Both the position numbers and the translations under genes were made by a program. 64,000 nt of DNA from Archivesica marissinica. Its lineage: Eukaryota > Mollusca > Bivalvia > Venerida > Vesicomyidae. This document shows positions 21,660 through 34,836 of this stretch, piece by piece (position 1 is the first letter of the stretch; each line of letters opens with the position of its first letter). The DNA lies in the NCBI GenBank assembly GCA_014843695.1, contig CM026390.1, positions 13,742,904 through 13,806,903 on the forward strand. Direction: 5' to 3'. The notes below the pieces were generated by a model that saw only the letters and a list, made by a program, of their open reading frames with translations, was not told the origin of the DNA and did no database searches.

Positions 21660-22225
21660 TACTTTATTAATTTGACTCAAAGTTTATCATCGGTAAACGT
21701 GACTCAGCTACAAAGCTTGTATCGGACATCGCTTACCTGAGACACCGGAATGTTCACTGCTAGCTTCGTCGTCTGCCATATCCAGTGTTTAATCACCCAC
21801 TTCCAAAATCCACATTCACAATTAATAATATTTTGAAATCACCAGTTTTACATTAACCACACTGTTCACATATACAAGACGGTCTGAGTGTCGGTACACC
21901 AACAGTTAACATAAACATCGTTTGTCATTGATTAAAAAACCACGTGGTACACCATTTAGAGCTTGTAGTATGGATTTATGCGACATAAGCCGAGGGCATT
22001 TTGTCTTATCGTACAAATTATTCGCGTGATTGTCGGGTTGATTACTTGTTTTGTAATTATGTACTATACTGGATATATCTATCGACGGGATATCTTGTAA
22101 TAAGGAACACAGGAATCTAAAGTACAAATACGCTTAAAATAAACTCTATTCAGGGGCGTAGCTTGAACTTATTTGTATTCATCAATATTTACACCATGTT
22201 GTAACATTAATATACAAGAGCAGAT
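21660..22225. other. No feature recognised
   Basis: Unique-looking sequence. Small open frames here have no recognisable domain. Confidence 0.5.
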
Positions 22226-22430
22226 GGGGTGGCATCCGTGCTCCAGTGGTAGGGCGTCGGATTTAGAATCGATCGGTCCCGGGTTCGATACTCGTATGGT
22301 CACGTATGTAGTGTCATTGAGCAAGGCACCTCACACACATTGCTTAGTACTGGTTAACCATTTAATTAGGTCGGCTAAACTTGCCCAGGAAAACATGTAT
22401 ACATCCCCGCAAGGGGTTTGACATTAATGG
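22226..22430 (+). mobile_element. SINE-VI copy, best preserved
   Basis: Head GTGCTCCAGTGGTAGGGCGT, loop GGATTTAGAATC, B-box GGGTTCGATACTCG, then TATGTAGTGTCATTGAGCAA, GGCACCTCACACACATTGC, TAGGTCGGCTAAACTTGCC and ATCCCCGCAAGGGG near the 3' end. Related fragments are at 19598, 21310 and 23036. Confidence 0.78.
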
Positions 22431-22568
22431 AACATACATACATGAGTTTCAGCTTAATAGATGTGTAGGCATCATTAGGATAGGGGGTTCGGGGTATCCC
22501 CCCGGAATATTTTGAAAGTCAATATAACCGCAGCTGCATTCTGGGACATGTACGTAACTTTATTGACT

Positions 22569-22860
22569 TGTGTGTGTTTTACGTTTATTTATCGTCGCTA
22601 CCGGTTGCACATATGAGCGACACCTCCTGAAGAGATTAGTCATTTTAGATTTTTGGAGGATAGTGCAATGATACAGACAGAGACCCATTCCAGAGTCACC
22701 TCTGTTTCTTTTACGTACACGGTGTAAAGCACCGACACGAGACCTCGTTTAACGTCCAATCTGATAGACTGTTAATTTTATTATGGTCAGACGGGGGATC
22801 GAACCTGCGATCCGTGGATTACCAGTCCAGTGTGTTACCACTAGACTACAGATCCGGCTG
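22569..22860 (-). mobile_element. SINE-I copy, full length
   Basis: All modules are present from tail to head (GATCGAACCTGCGATCCGTG, CTACAGATCCG). TATTGAC occurs just outside both ends, a possible 7-bp target duplication. Confidence 0.9.
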
Positions 22861-23035
22861 TGTCTATTGACGAGAAATAAGAAACATATTTGTGCAGATC
22901 ATACTTGATGATATTCTAATATCAATTACAAGGAAATGACTTGCATATCTATTTTCATCATCGAAATGTGTAAGCATGTGCCTATATACAGTGACTATAG
23001 GAAGCTACGCTCCTGTTAATGATATACGCAAATAC

Positions 23036-23108
23036 ATAGCGACGGTGTGTCGTCCCTGGTTATGATTTGGAATCGTCGCATATATGTAGTGAGTGTCATG
23101 GAGCAAAG
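23036..23108 (+). mobile_element. SINE-VI fragment
   Basis: GTCGTCCCTGGTTATGATTTG, CATATATGTAGTGAGTGTCA and TGGAGCAAAG echo the head-to-body junction of SINE-VI. It is short and diverged, and is followed by an AATA-rich microsatellite at 23108-23146. Confidence 0.45.
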
Positions 23109-23162
23109 TAAATAAATAAATAATAATAATAATAAATAATAATAAATCTCTCTCCCTTCCCA

Positions 23163-23395
23163 CTAGCCAACTTGATAGCTTCCTCACATGAAATAATTCA
23201 CACCCCAGTACGTTTTGAACCTACTGCGGTACTCCGGTTTCCTCCCACACGAATGACCACATTTACGCTTTCATCCGCGCCCATGAGAGTGATTCATATA
23301 AGTTGTTAAAACTTGCTTCACAATCGTTGTAAAATAAAAGTTTAAACTAAGTCAACGACCATAACCACTCAGCCACGGAGGCCCTAACATGTTAT
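23163..23395 (-). mobile_element. SINE-VII copy split by a V-SINE 3' fragment
   Basis: The left part is 23163-23227 (AGCTTCCTCACATGAA ... GAACCTACTGCGGT). The right part is 23351-23395 (AGTCAACGACCATAACCACT, CAGCCACGGAGGCC). Between them, 23228-23350 is a plus-strand V-SINE fragment from ACTCCGGTTTCCTCCCACAC to AAAAGTTTAAACTA. About 16 bases of SINE-VII are missing at the junction. Confidence 0.75.
23228..23350 (+). mobile_element. V-SINE 3' fragment nested in SINE-VII
   Basis: It starts inside the V-domain (CTCCGGTTTCCTCCCACAC) and runs through GAGAGTGATTCATATAAG to the family tail, consistent with 5' truncation on insertion. Confidence 0.85.
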
Positions 23396-23688
23396 ACTAA
23401 GATTGTTTCCAGAGGCTGCGTCTGCCAGTTACAACCAGTAGCTCGGCAGTACAAAGTTGAAGTAGATATATAGGGACTACACTCCCGCCTACCAGCTCCT
23501 TCGTATTCCGGTTTAGTAGATACTGGATTCCGGTCTGCTACAACCCCTATTATATGCTCTTTTATTAATCAACATCACGTCGCTAACATTTACATTCAAT
23601 CATTGACCTGTTGTTTTACAGTATTTGTAATAATGTTCGTATCATCTTAGTCCATACATTTTATTCCAAATCTTTATGTATCTACATT

Positions 23689-23858
23689 AAGTTTAAACAT
23701 TATTTATTTTACAACGATTGTGAAGCAAGTTTTAACAACTTATATTAACCACTCTCGATGAAAGCGCATATGTGGCCATTCGTGTGGGAGGAAACCGGAG
23801 TACCCGGAGAAACCCCACCTATCCGGTCTGGCGACAATCGTACCATCTCACATACTTA
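23689..23858 (-). mobile_element. V-SINE copy lacking its head
   Basis: It reads from tail (TTATTTATTTTACAACGATTG) through V-domain (GTGGGAGGAAACCGGAGTAC, CCGGAGAAACCCCACC) to GTACCATCTCACATACTT, and the tRNA-like head is absent. Confidence 0.88.
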
Positions 23859-23875
23859 ATACAGTATACATGCAC

Positions 23876-23932
23876 AAAGGCCGATTTGGTAGGTCGTTGA
23901 CTTCAAATCACTGGCCCCTCGCCGGTGTGATT
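23876..23932 (+). mobile_element. SINE-VII head fragment
   Basis: GGTAGGTCGTTGACTTCAAA followed by TCACTGGCCCCTCGCCGGTG matches the anticodon-side half of the SINE-VII head only. Confidence 0.6.
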
Positions 23933-24027
23933 ATGAGATGATTGGTTACCACGTCGATTATGTGGCAAATACTATAGAAGCTGGATGTAAATATGGCTGT
24001 AAGTACCATAGGATTATCGGGGGAGGA

Positions 24028-24190
24028 GGGTGAATAGGCTAAGGTTGATGACTTCAAATCACTGGCCTATCACCGCTGTAGGTTCGAATCACTGGCCTAT
24101 CACCGCTGTAGGTTCGAATCACACTTGTCGAATTATCTCACGTGAGGACGCCATCCAGTTGGCTTGCGGAAGGTCAGTGGTTCTACTCGT
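24028..24190 (+). mobile_element. SINE-VII copy with internal tandem duplication
   Basis: The head segment TCACTGGCCTATCACCGCTG / TAGGTTCGAA is present twice in tandem (about 24057-24120). The family body ATTATCTCACGTGAGGAC and CAGTTGGCTTGCGGAAGGTC follow. Confidence 0.75.
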
Positions 24191-24246
24191 TAGAGCACTG
24201 GGTCTTTTGTCACCAATAATAGATGGAGAAGAGCCATATTAGGCTA

Positions 24247-24536
24247 TGTGTGTGTGTTTTACGTTTATTTATCGTCGCTACCGATTGCCCATATGAGCGA
24301 CGCCTCCTGAAGATATTAGTCATTTTAGATTTTTGGAGGATAGTGTAATAACAGAGACCCATTACAGAGTCTCCTCTGGTTCTTTTACGTGCACGGTGTA
24401 AAGCACCGACACGAGACCTCGGTTTAACGTCCCATCTGAAAGACTGTTAATTTTATTATGGTCAGACGGGGGATCGAACCTGCGATCCCTGGATTACCAG
24501 TACAGCGTGCTACAACTGGACTACATATCCGTCTGT
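24247..24536 (-). mobile_element. SINE-I copy, full length, with target duplication
   Basis: It runs from tail GTGTGTGTTTTACGTTTATT to head CTACATATCCGTCTGT. CATATTAGGCTA at 24235-24246 and CATATGAGGCTA at 24537-24548 form a 12-bp target duplication with one mismatch. Confidence 0.92.
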
Positions 24537-24749
24537 CATATGAGGCTAAGCGGTTTGGAGTGACTTTGTACTCTCCAATCAAACAATAACCGGGAGACGA
24601 TACCCGAGAACAACACACTAGTACACCGCACTGGCCCTACCAAATTTAACATTTTTACGTCGCCCCTGCCAAGTCGTAAACAGTACAAAGCAATTTCAAT
24701 ACAATTGTCATATTCTCAAAACTTCCTTCCCGGAACACTAATTTCGCAG

Positions 24750-24980
24750 TTAAAATACCGTTATGATGCTGATAGTGAAGAACTGGTGTGCATCCAACTT
24801 TACGACTGTATAAAACGTTTATTACCACGTTTTAAGAGTGTACATTTATGGGGTTGTAACTTGGCAGAGAATGATGACTACCCCTGGAATGTGCCCCAAT
24901 CTGTTCCAGCTACTTTATCGGAAGTGCGTTTTTGGCGTACATTTCGTACCGATAAAATCATCGATGTTGCGGTGGGATAA
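24750..24980 (+). CDS. Possible terminal exon of an unrecognised protein
   Basis: An open frame of 76 codons follows ACTAATTTCGCAG, a plausible splice acceptor, and ends with TAA at 24978-24980. The peptide is of ordinary, non-repetitive composition, with charged and hydrophobic residues mixed (KYRYDADSEELVCIQLYD, LLPRFKSVHLWGCNL). The FKSVHLWGCNL segment has a leucine-rich-repeat flavour, but one motif is not enough to call a family. An ATG at 24705 would extend the frame upstream without splicing. A partial MITE-A starts right after the stop. It may be a real last exon, an exon remnant of a decayed gene, or chance. I do not recognise it and give it no function. Confidence 0.4.
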   Translation, partial: LKYRYDADSEELVCIQLYDCIKRLLPRFKSVHLWGCNLAENDDYPWNVPQSVPATLSEVRFWRTFRTDKIIDVAVG

Positions 24981-25183
24981 ATTGAATTTTATCAAAATCA
25001 CTTTAATTAATTGAAATATACTCTACATGCTGTCTGTCAATATTTAACTATAAGATGAGAAAACGGATGGAATTGGATAGCATGTGGTGCAAAGGAAACA
25101 GCGATAACAACAGAGGAAACCAATTAAGAGGACAATCTATTTTAGGGGTAATCAGGGGCAGTAACTGACTAATGTTTCTCATT
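24981..25183. mobile_element. MITE-A copy, partial, inverted
   Basis: It contains TATAAGATGAGAAAACGGATG, AGCATGTGGTGCAAAGGAAA, GGGGCAGTAACTGACTAATG and terminus AATGTTTCTCATT, the reverse of the 540-920 copy. The other half is missing or diverged. Confidence 0.7.
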
Positions 25184-25198
25184 GTCCCCACTGAACTC

Positions 25199-28100
25199 TG
25201 CTTAGTGCATACAATACTTAGTACATACAATACTTAGTACATACAATAGTTAGTACATACAATACTTAGTACATACAATACTTAGTACATACAATACTTA
25301 GTACATACAATACTTAGTACATACAATACTTAGTACATACAATACTTAGTACATACAATACTTAGTACATACAATAGTTAGTACATACAATACTTAGTGC
25401 ATACAATACTTAGTACATACAATACTTAGTACATACAATACTTAGTACATACAATACTTAGTACATACAATACTTAGTACATACAATACTTAGTGCATAC
25501 AATACTTAGTACATACAATACTTAGTGCATACAATACTTAGTACATACAATACTTAGTACATACAATACTTAGTACATACAATACTTAGTACATACAATA
25601 CTTAGTACATACAATAGTTAGTACATACAATACTTAGTACATACAATACTTAGTACATACAATAGTTAGTACATACAATACTTAGTACATACAATACTTA
25701 GTACATACAATACTTAGTACATACAATAGTTAGTACATACAATACATAGTACATACAATACTTAGTACATACAATACTTAGTGCATACAATACTTAGTAC
25801 ATACAATACTTAGATACAATACTTAGTACATACAATACTTAGTACATACAATACTTAGTACATACAATAGATAGTGCATACAATAGTTAGTACATACAAT
25901 ACTTAGTACATACAATACTTAGTACATACAATACTTAGTGCATACAATACTTAGTACATACAATACTTAGTACATACAATACATAGTACATACAATACAT
26001 AGTACATACAATACTTAGTGCATACAATACTTAGTACATACAATACTTAGATACAATACTTAGTACATACAATACTTAGTACATACAATACTTAGTACAT
26101 ACAATAGTTAGTACATACACTACATAGTACATACAATACTTAGTACATACAATACTTAGTACATACAATACTTAGTACATACACTAGTTAGTGCATACAA
26201 TAGTTAGTGCATACAATACTTAGTACATACAATACTTAGTGCATACAATACTAGTACATACATAATACTTAGTACATACAATACTTAGTACATACAATAC
26301 TTAGTACATACAATATTAGTGCATACAATATTAGTGCATACAATACTTAGTACATACAATACTTAGTACATACAATACTTAGTACATACAATACTTAGTG
26401 CATACAATACGTAGTACATACAATACTTAGTACATACAATAGTTAGTGCATACAATAGTTAGTGCATACAATAGTTAGTGCATGCAATACTTAGTACATA
26501 CAATACTTAGTGCATGCAATACTTAGTACATACAATACTTAGTGCATACAATACGTAGTACATACAATACTTAGTACATACAATACTTAGTACATACAAT
26601 ACTTAGTACATACAATACTTAGTGCATGTAATACATAGTGCATACAATACTTAGTGCATACAATACTTAGTACATACAATAGTTAGTACATACAATACAT
26701 AGTACATACAATACTTAGTGCATACACTACTTAGTGCATACACTACTTAGTACATACAATAGTTAGTACATACAATACTTAGTACATACAATACTTAGTA
26801 CATACAATACTTAGTACATACAATAGTTAGTACATACAATACATATTACATACAATACTTAGTGCATACAATACTTAGTACATACAATACTTAGTACATA
26901 CAATACTTAGTACATACAATACTTAGTACATACAATAGTTAGTGCATACAATAGTTAGTACATACAATACTTAGTACATACAATAGTTAGTACATACAAT
27001 ACTTAGTACATACAATAGTTAGTACATACAATACTTAGTACATACAATACTTAGTACATACAATACTTAGTACATACAATACTTAGTACATACAATACTT
27101 AGTACATACAATACATAGTACATACAATACTTAGTACATACAATACTTAGTGCATACAATACTTAGTACATACAATACTTAGATACAATACTTAGTACAT
27201 ACAATACTTAGTACATACAATACTTAGTACATACAATAGTTAGTGCATACAATACTTAGTACATACAATACTTAGTACATACAATACTTAGTACATACAA
27301 TACATAGTACATACAATACTTAGTACATACAATACTTAGTACATACAATACTTAGTACATACAATACTTAGTACATACAATACTTAGTACATACAATAGT
27401 TAGTGCATACAATAGTTAGTACATACAATACTTAGTGCATACAATACTTAGTACATACAATACTTAGTACATACAATACTTAGTACATACAATACTTAGT
27501 ACATACAATACTTAGTACATACAATACTTAGTACATACAATAGTTAGTGCATACAATAGTTAGTGCATACAATACTTAGTACATACAATACTTAGTGCAT
27601 ACAATACTTAGTACATACAATACTTAGTACATACAATACTTAGTGCATACAATACTTAGTACATACAATACTTAGTACATACAATACTTAGTGCATACAA
27701 TAGTTAGTGCATACAATAGTTAGTGCATACAATACTTAGTACATACAATACTTAGTACATACAATACTTAGTGCATACAATACTTAGTGCATACAATACT
27801 TAGTACATACAATAGTTAGTACATACAATACTTAGTACATACAATACTTAGTACATACAATACTTAGTACATACAATAGTTAGTACATACAATACATATT
27901 ACATACAATACTTAGTGCATACACTACTTAGTACATACAATAGTTAGTACATACAATACATAGTACATACAATACTTAGTACATACAATACTTAGTACAT
28001 ACACTAGTTAGTACATACAATACTTAGTGCATACAATAGGTAGTACATACAAAACATAGTACATACAATACATAGTACATACAATACTTAGTACATACAA

Positions 28101-31100
28101 TAGTTAGTACATACAATACATAGTACATACAATACTTAGTGCATACACTACTTAGTGCATACACTACTTAGTACATACAATAGTTAGTACATACAATACT
28201 TAGTACATACAATACTTAGTACATACAATAGTTAGTGCATACAATAGTTAGTGCATACAATACTTAGTACATACAATACTTAGTACATACAATACTTAGT
28301 ACATACAATACTTAGTACATACAATAGTTAGTGCATACAATACTTAGTACATACAATACTTAGTGCATACAATACTTAGTACATACAATACTTAGTACAT
28401 ACAATACTTAGTACATACAATAGTTAGTACATACAATACTTAGTACATACAATACTTAGTACATACAATACTTAGTACATACAATACTTAGTACATACAA
28501 TACTTAGTACATACAATACTTAGTACATACTACATAGTGCATACAATACTTAGTGCATACAATACTTAGTACATACAATAGTTAGTACATACAATACTTA
28601 GTACATACAATACTTAGTACATACAATACTTAGTACATACAATTAGTACATACAATACTATATACTAGTACATACATATTAGTACATACAATACTTAGTA
28701 CATACAATACTTAGTACATACAATACTTAGTACATACAATACTTAGTACATACAATACTTAGTACATACAATAGTTAGTACATACAATACTTAGTACATA
28801 CAATACTTAGTACATACAATACTTAGTACATACAATAGTTAGTACATACAATACATAGTACATACAATACTTAGTGCATACACTACTTAGTGCATACACT
28901 ACTTAGTACATACATATTAGTACATACAATACTTAGTACATACAATTCTTAGTACATACAATACATAGTACATACAATACTTAGTGCATACACTACTTAG
29001 TACATACATACTTAGTACATACAATAGTTAGTACATACAATACTTAGTACATACAATACTTAGTACATACAATATAGTACATACAATACTTAGTACATAC
29101 AATACTTAGTGCATACAATACTTAGTACATACAATACTTAGTGCATACAATACTTAGTACATACAATACTTAGTACATACAATACTTAGTACATACAATA
29201 CTTAGTGCATACAATACTTAGTACATACAATACTTAGTACATACAATACTTAGTACATACAATAGTTAGTGCATACAATAGTTAGTGCATGCAATACTTA
29301 GTACATACAATACTTAGTGCATGCAATACTTAGTACATACAATACTTAGTGCATACAATACGTAGTACATACAATACTTAGTACATACAATACTTAGTAC
29401 ATACAATACTTAGTGCATGTAATACATAGTGCATACAATACTTAGTGCATACAATACTTAGTACATACAATAGTTAGTACATACAATACTTAGTACATAC
29501 AATTCTTAGTACATACAATACTTAGTACATACAATAGTTAGTACATACAATACATATTACATACAATACTTAGTGCATACACTACTTAGTACATGCAATA
29601 GTTAGTACACCCAATACATAGTACATACAATACTTAGTACATACAATACTTAGTACATACAATAGTTAGTACATACAATACTTAGTGCATACAATACGTA
29701 GTACATACAATACATAGTACATACAATACATAGTACATACAATACTTAGTACATACAATACTTAGTACATACAATACTTAGTACATACAATACATAGTAC
29801 ATACAATACTTAGTACATACAATACATAGTACATACAATAGTTAGTACATACAATACTTAGTACATACAATACATAGTACATACAATACTTAGTACATAC
29901 AATACTTAGTACATACAATACTTAGTACATACAATACTTAGTACATACAATACTTAGTACATACAATACTTAGTACATACAATACTTAGTACATACAATA
30001 CTTAGTACATACAATACTTAGTACATACAATACTTAGTCATCATACTTAGTACATACAATACTTAGTGCATACAATACTTAGTACATACAATACTTAGTA
30101 CATACAATACTAGTACATACAATACTTAGTACATACAATACATAGTACATACAATAGTTAGTACATACAATACTTAGTACATACAATACTTAGTACATAC
30201 AATACATAGTACATACAATACTTAGTACATACAATACTTAGTACATACAATAGTTAGTACATACAATACTTAGTACATACAATACTTAGTACATACAATA
30301 CTTAGTACATACAATACTTAGTACATACAATACTTAGTACATACAATACTTAGTACATACAATACTTAGTACATACAATACTTAGTACATACAATACATA
30401 GTACATACAATAGTTAGTACATACAATACTAGTACATACAATAGTTAGTACATACAATACTTAGTACATACAATACTTAGTACATACAATACTAGTACAT
30501 ACAATACTTAGTACATACAATACATAGTACATACAATACTTAGTACATACAATACTTAGTACATACAATAGTTAGTACATACAATACTTAGTACATACAA
30601 TACTTAGTACATACAATACTTAGTACATACAATACTTAGTACATACAATACTTAGTACATACAATACTTAGTACATACAATACTTAGTACATACAATACT
30701 TAGTACATACAATACTTAGTACATACAATAGTTAGTACATACAATACATAGTACATACAATACTTAGTACATACACTACTTAGTGCATACAATACTTAGT
30801 ACATACAATACTTAGTACATACAATACTTAGTACATACAATACTTAGTACATACAATACTAGTACATACAATACTTAGTGCATACAATACTTAGTACATA
30901 CAATACTTAGTACATACAATATTAGTACAATACTTAGTACATACAATACTTAGTACATACAATACTTAGTACATACAATACTTAGTACATACAATAGTTA
31001 GTACATACAATACTTAGTACATACAATACTTAGTGCATACAATACTTAGTACATACAATACTTAGTACATACAATACTTAGTACATACAATACTTAGTAC

Positions 31101-33836
31101 ATACAATACTTAGTACATACAATAGTTAGTACATACAATACTTAGTACATACAATACTTAGTGCATACAATACTTAGTACATACAATACTTAGTACATAC
31201 AATACTTAGTACATACAATACTTAGTACATACAATACTTAGTACATACAATACTTAGTACATACAATACTTAGTACATACAATACTTAGTACATACAATA
31301 CTTAGTACATACAATACTTAGTACATACAATACATAGTGCATACAATACTTAGTGCATACAATACTTAGTACATACAATAGTTAGTACATACAATACATA
31401 GTACATACAATACTTAGTGCATACAATACTTAGTGCATACAATACTTAGTACATACAATAGTTAGTACATACAATACATAGTACATACAATACTTAGTAC
31501 ATACAATACTTAGTACATACAATAGTTAGTACATACAATACATAGTACATACAATACTTAGTACATACAATACTTAGTACATACAATAGTTAGTACATAC
31601 AATACATATACATACAATACTTAGTGCATACACTACTTAGTGCATACACTACTTAGTACATACAATATTAGTACATACAATACTTAGTACATACAATACT
31701 TAGTACATACAATACATAGTACATACAATACTTAGTGCATACACTACTTAGTGCATACACTACTTAGTACATACAATAGTTAGTACATACAATACTTAGT
31801 ACATACAATACTTAGTACATACAATAGTTAGTGCATACAATAGTTAGTGCATACAATACTTAGTACATACAATACTTAGTGCATACAATACTTAGTACAT
31901 ACAATACTTAGTACATACAATACTTAGTGCATACAATACTTAGTACATACAATACTTAGTGCATACAATACGTAGTACATACAATACTAGTACATACAAT
32001 ACTTAGTACATACAATAGTTAGTGCATACAATAGTTAGTGCATGCAATACTTAGTACATACAATACTTAGTGCATGCAATACTTAGTACATACAATACTT
32101 AGTGCATACAATACGTAGTACATACAATACTTAGTACATACAATACTTAGTACATACAATACTTAGTGCATGTAATACATAGTGCATACAATACTTAGTA
32201 CATACAATACTTAGTACATACAATAGTTAGTACATACAATACTTAGTACATACAATACTTAGTGCATACAATACTTAGTACATACAATACTTAGTACATA
32301 CAATACTTAGTACATACAATAGTTAGTGCATACAATAGTTAGTGCATACAATACTTAGTACATACAATACTTAGTGCATACAATACTTAGTACATACAAT
32401 ACTTAGTACATACAATACTTAGTACATACAATACTTAGTACATACAATACTTAGTACATACAATACTTAGTACATACAATACATAGTACATACAATACTT
32501 AGTACATACAATACTTAGTACATACACATAGTACATACAATACTTAGTACATACAATACTTAGTACATACAATACTTAGTACATACAATACTTAGTACAT
32601 ACAATACTTAGTACATACAATACTTAGTACATACAATACTTAGTACATACAATACTTAGTACATACAATACTTAGTACATACAATACTTAGTACATACAA
32701 TAGTTAGTACATACAATACTTAGTACATACAATACTTAGTACATACAATACTTAGTACATACAATACTTAGTACATACAATACTTAGTACATACAATACT
32801 TAGTACATACAATACTTAGTACATACAATACATAGTACATACAATACTTAGTACATACAATACTTAGTGCATACAATACTTAGTACATACAATACTTAGT
32901 ACATACAATACTTAGTACATACAATACTTAGTACATACAATACTTAGTACATACAATACTTAGTGCATACAATACGTAGTACATACAATACATAGTACAT
33001 ACAATACTTAGTACATACAATACTTAGTACATACAATACTTAGTACATACAATACTTAGTACATACAATACTTAGTGCATACAATACTTAGTACATACAA
33101 TAGTTAGTACATACAATACATAGTACATACAATACTTAGTGCATACACTACTTAGTGCATACAATACTTAGTACATACAATAGTTAGTACATACAATACT
33201 TAGTACATACAATACTTAGTACATACAATACTTAGTACATACAATACTTAGTACATACAATACTTAGTACATACAATACTTAGTACATACAATACTTAGT
33301 ACATACAATACTTAGTACATACAATACTTAGTACATACAATACTTAGTACATACAATACTTAGTACATACAATACTTAGTACATACAATACTTAGTACAT
33401 ACAATACTTAGTACATACAATACTTAGTACATACAATACATAGTACATACAATACTTAGTACATACAATACTTAGTGCATACAATACTTAGTACATACAA
33501 TACTTAGTACATACAATACTTAGTACATACAATACTTAGTACATACAATACTTAGTACATACAATACTTAGTACATACAATACTTAGTACATACAATACT
33601 TAGTACATACAATACTTAGTACATACAATACTTAGTACATACAATACATAGTACATACAATAGTTAGTACATACAATACTTAGTACATACAATACATAGT
33701 ACATACAATACTTAGTACATACAATACTTAGTACATACAATACTTAGTACATACAATACTTAGTACATACAATACTTAGTACATACAATACTTAGTACAT
33801 ACAATACTTAGTACATACAATACTTAGTACATACAA
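25199..33836. repeat. 16-bp satellite, about 8.6 kb, left of the gap
   Basis: The unit CTTAGTACATACAATA recurs about 540 times. Variant positions are CTT/GTT/CAT/CGT at the start and GTACAT/GTGCAT in the middle. Diagnostic variant strings recur far apart (see findings), showing higher-order structure. A few units have 1-4 bp losses. The array runs into the assembly gap, so its true length is unknown. Open frames are artefacts. Confidence 0.98.
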
Positions 33837-34836
33837 NNNNNNNNNNNNNNNNNNNNNNNNNNNNNNNNNNNNNNNNNNNNNNNNNNNNNNNNNNNNNNNN
33901 NNNNNNNNNNNNNNNNNNNNNNNNNNNNNNNNNNNNNNNNNNNNNNNNNNNNNNNNNNNNNNNNNNNNNNNNNNNNNNNNNNNNNNNNNNNNNNNNNNNN
34001 NNNNNNNNNNNNNNNNNNNNNNNNNNNNNNNNNNNNNNNNNNNNNNNNNNNNNNNNNNNNNNNNNNNNNNNNNNNNNNNNNNNNNNNNNNNNNNNNNNNN
34101 NNNNNNNNNNNNNNNNNNNNNNNNNNNNNNNNNNNNNNNNNNNNNNNNNNNNNNNNNNNNNNNNNNNNNNNNNNNNNNNNNNNNNNNNNNNNNNNNNNNN
34201 NNNNNNNNNNNNNNNNNNNNNNNNNNNNNNNNNNNNNNNNNNNNNNNNNNNNNNNNNNNNNNNNNNNNNNNNNNNNNNNNNNNNNNNNNNNNNNNNNNNN
34301 NNNNNNNNNNNNNNNNNNNNNNNNNNNNNNNNNNNNNNNNNNNNNNNNNNNNNNNNNNNNNNNNNNNNNNNNNNNNNNNNNNNNNNNNNNNNNNNNNNNN
34401 NNNNNNNNNNNNNNNNNNNNNNNNNNNNNNNNNNNNNNNNNNNNNNNNNNNNNNNNNNNNNNNNNNNNNNNNNNNNNNNNNNNNNNNNNNNNNNNNNNNN
34501 NNNNNNNNNNNNNNNNNNNNNNNNNNNNNNNNNNNNNNNNNNNNNNNNNNNNNNNNNNNNNNNNNNNNNNNNNNNNNNNNNNNNNNNNNNNNNNNNNNNN
34601 NNNNNNNNNNNNNNNNNNNNNNNNNNNNNNNNNNNNNNNNNNNNNNNNNNNNNNNNNNNNNNNNNNNNNNNNNNNNNNNNNNNNNNNNNNNNNNNNNNNN
34701 NNNNNNNNNNNNNNNNNNNNNNNNNNNNNNNNNNNNNNNNNNNNNNNNNNNNNNNNNNNNNNNNNNNNNNNNNNNNNNNNNNNNNNNNNNNNNNNNNNNN
34801 NNNNNNNNNNNNNNNNNNNNNNNNNNNNNNNNNNNN
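33837..34836. other. Assembly gap, exactly 1,000 N
   Basis: The run of N is exactly 1,000 bases, a conventional placeholder size, so the real gap length is unknown. It lies between the 16-bp satellite and a different 43-bp satellite. Protein frames spanning it are meaningless. Confidence 0.99.

Noticed and set aside
1860..24540. Genuine tRNA genes at the GGTTCGA-containing sequences
   Set aside because: Each is attached to a recurring SINE body and lacks proper acceptor, D- and T-stem pairing.
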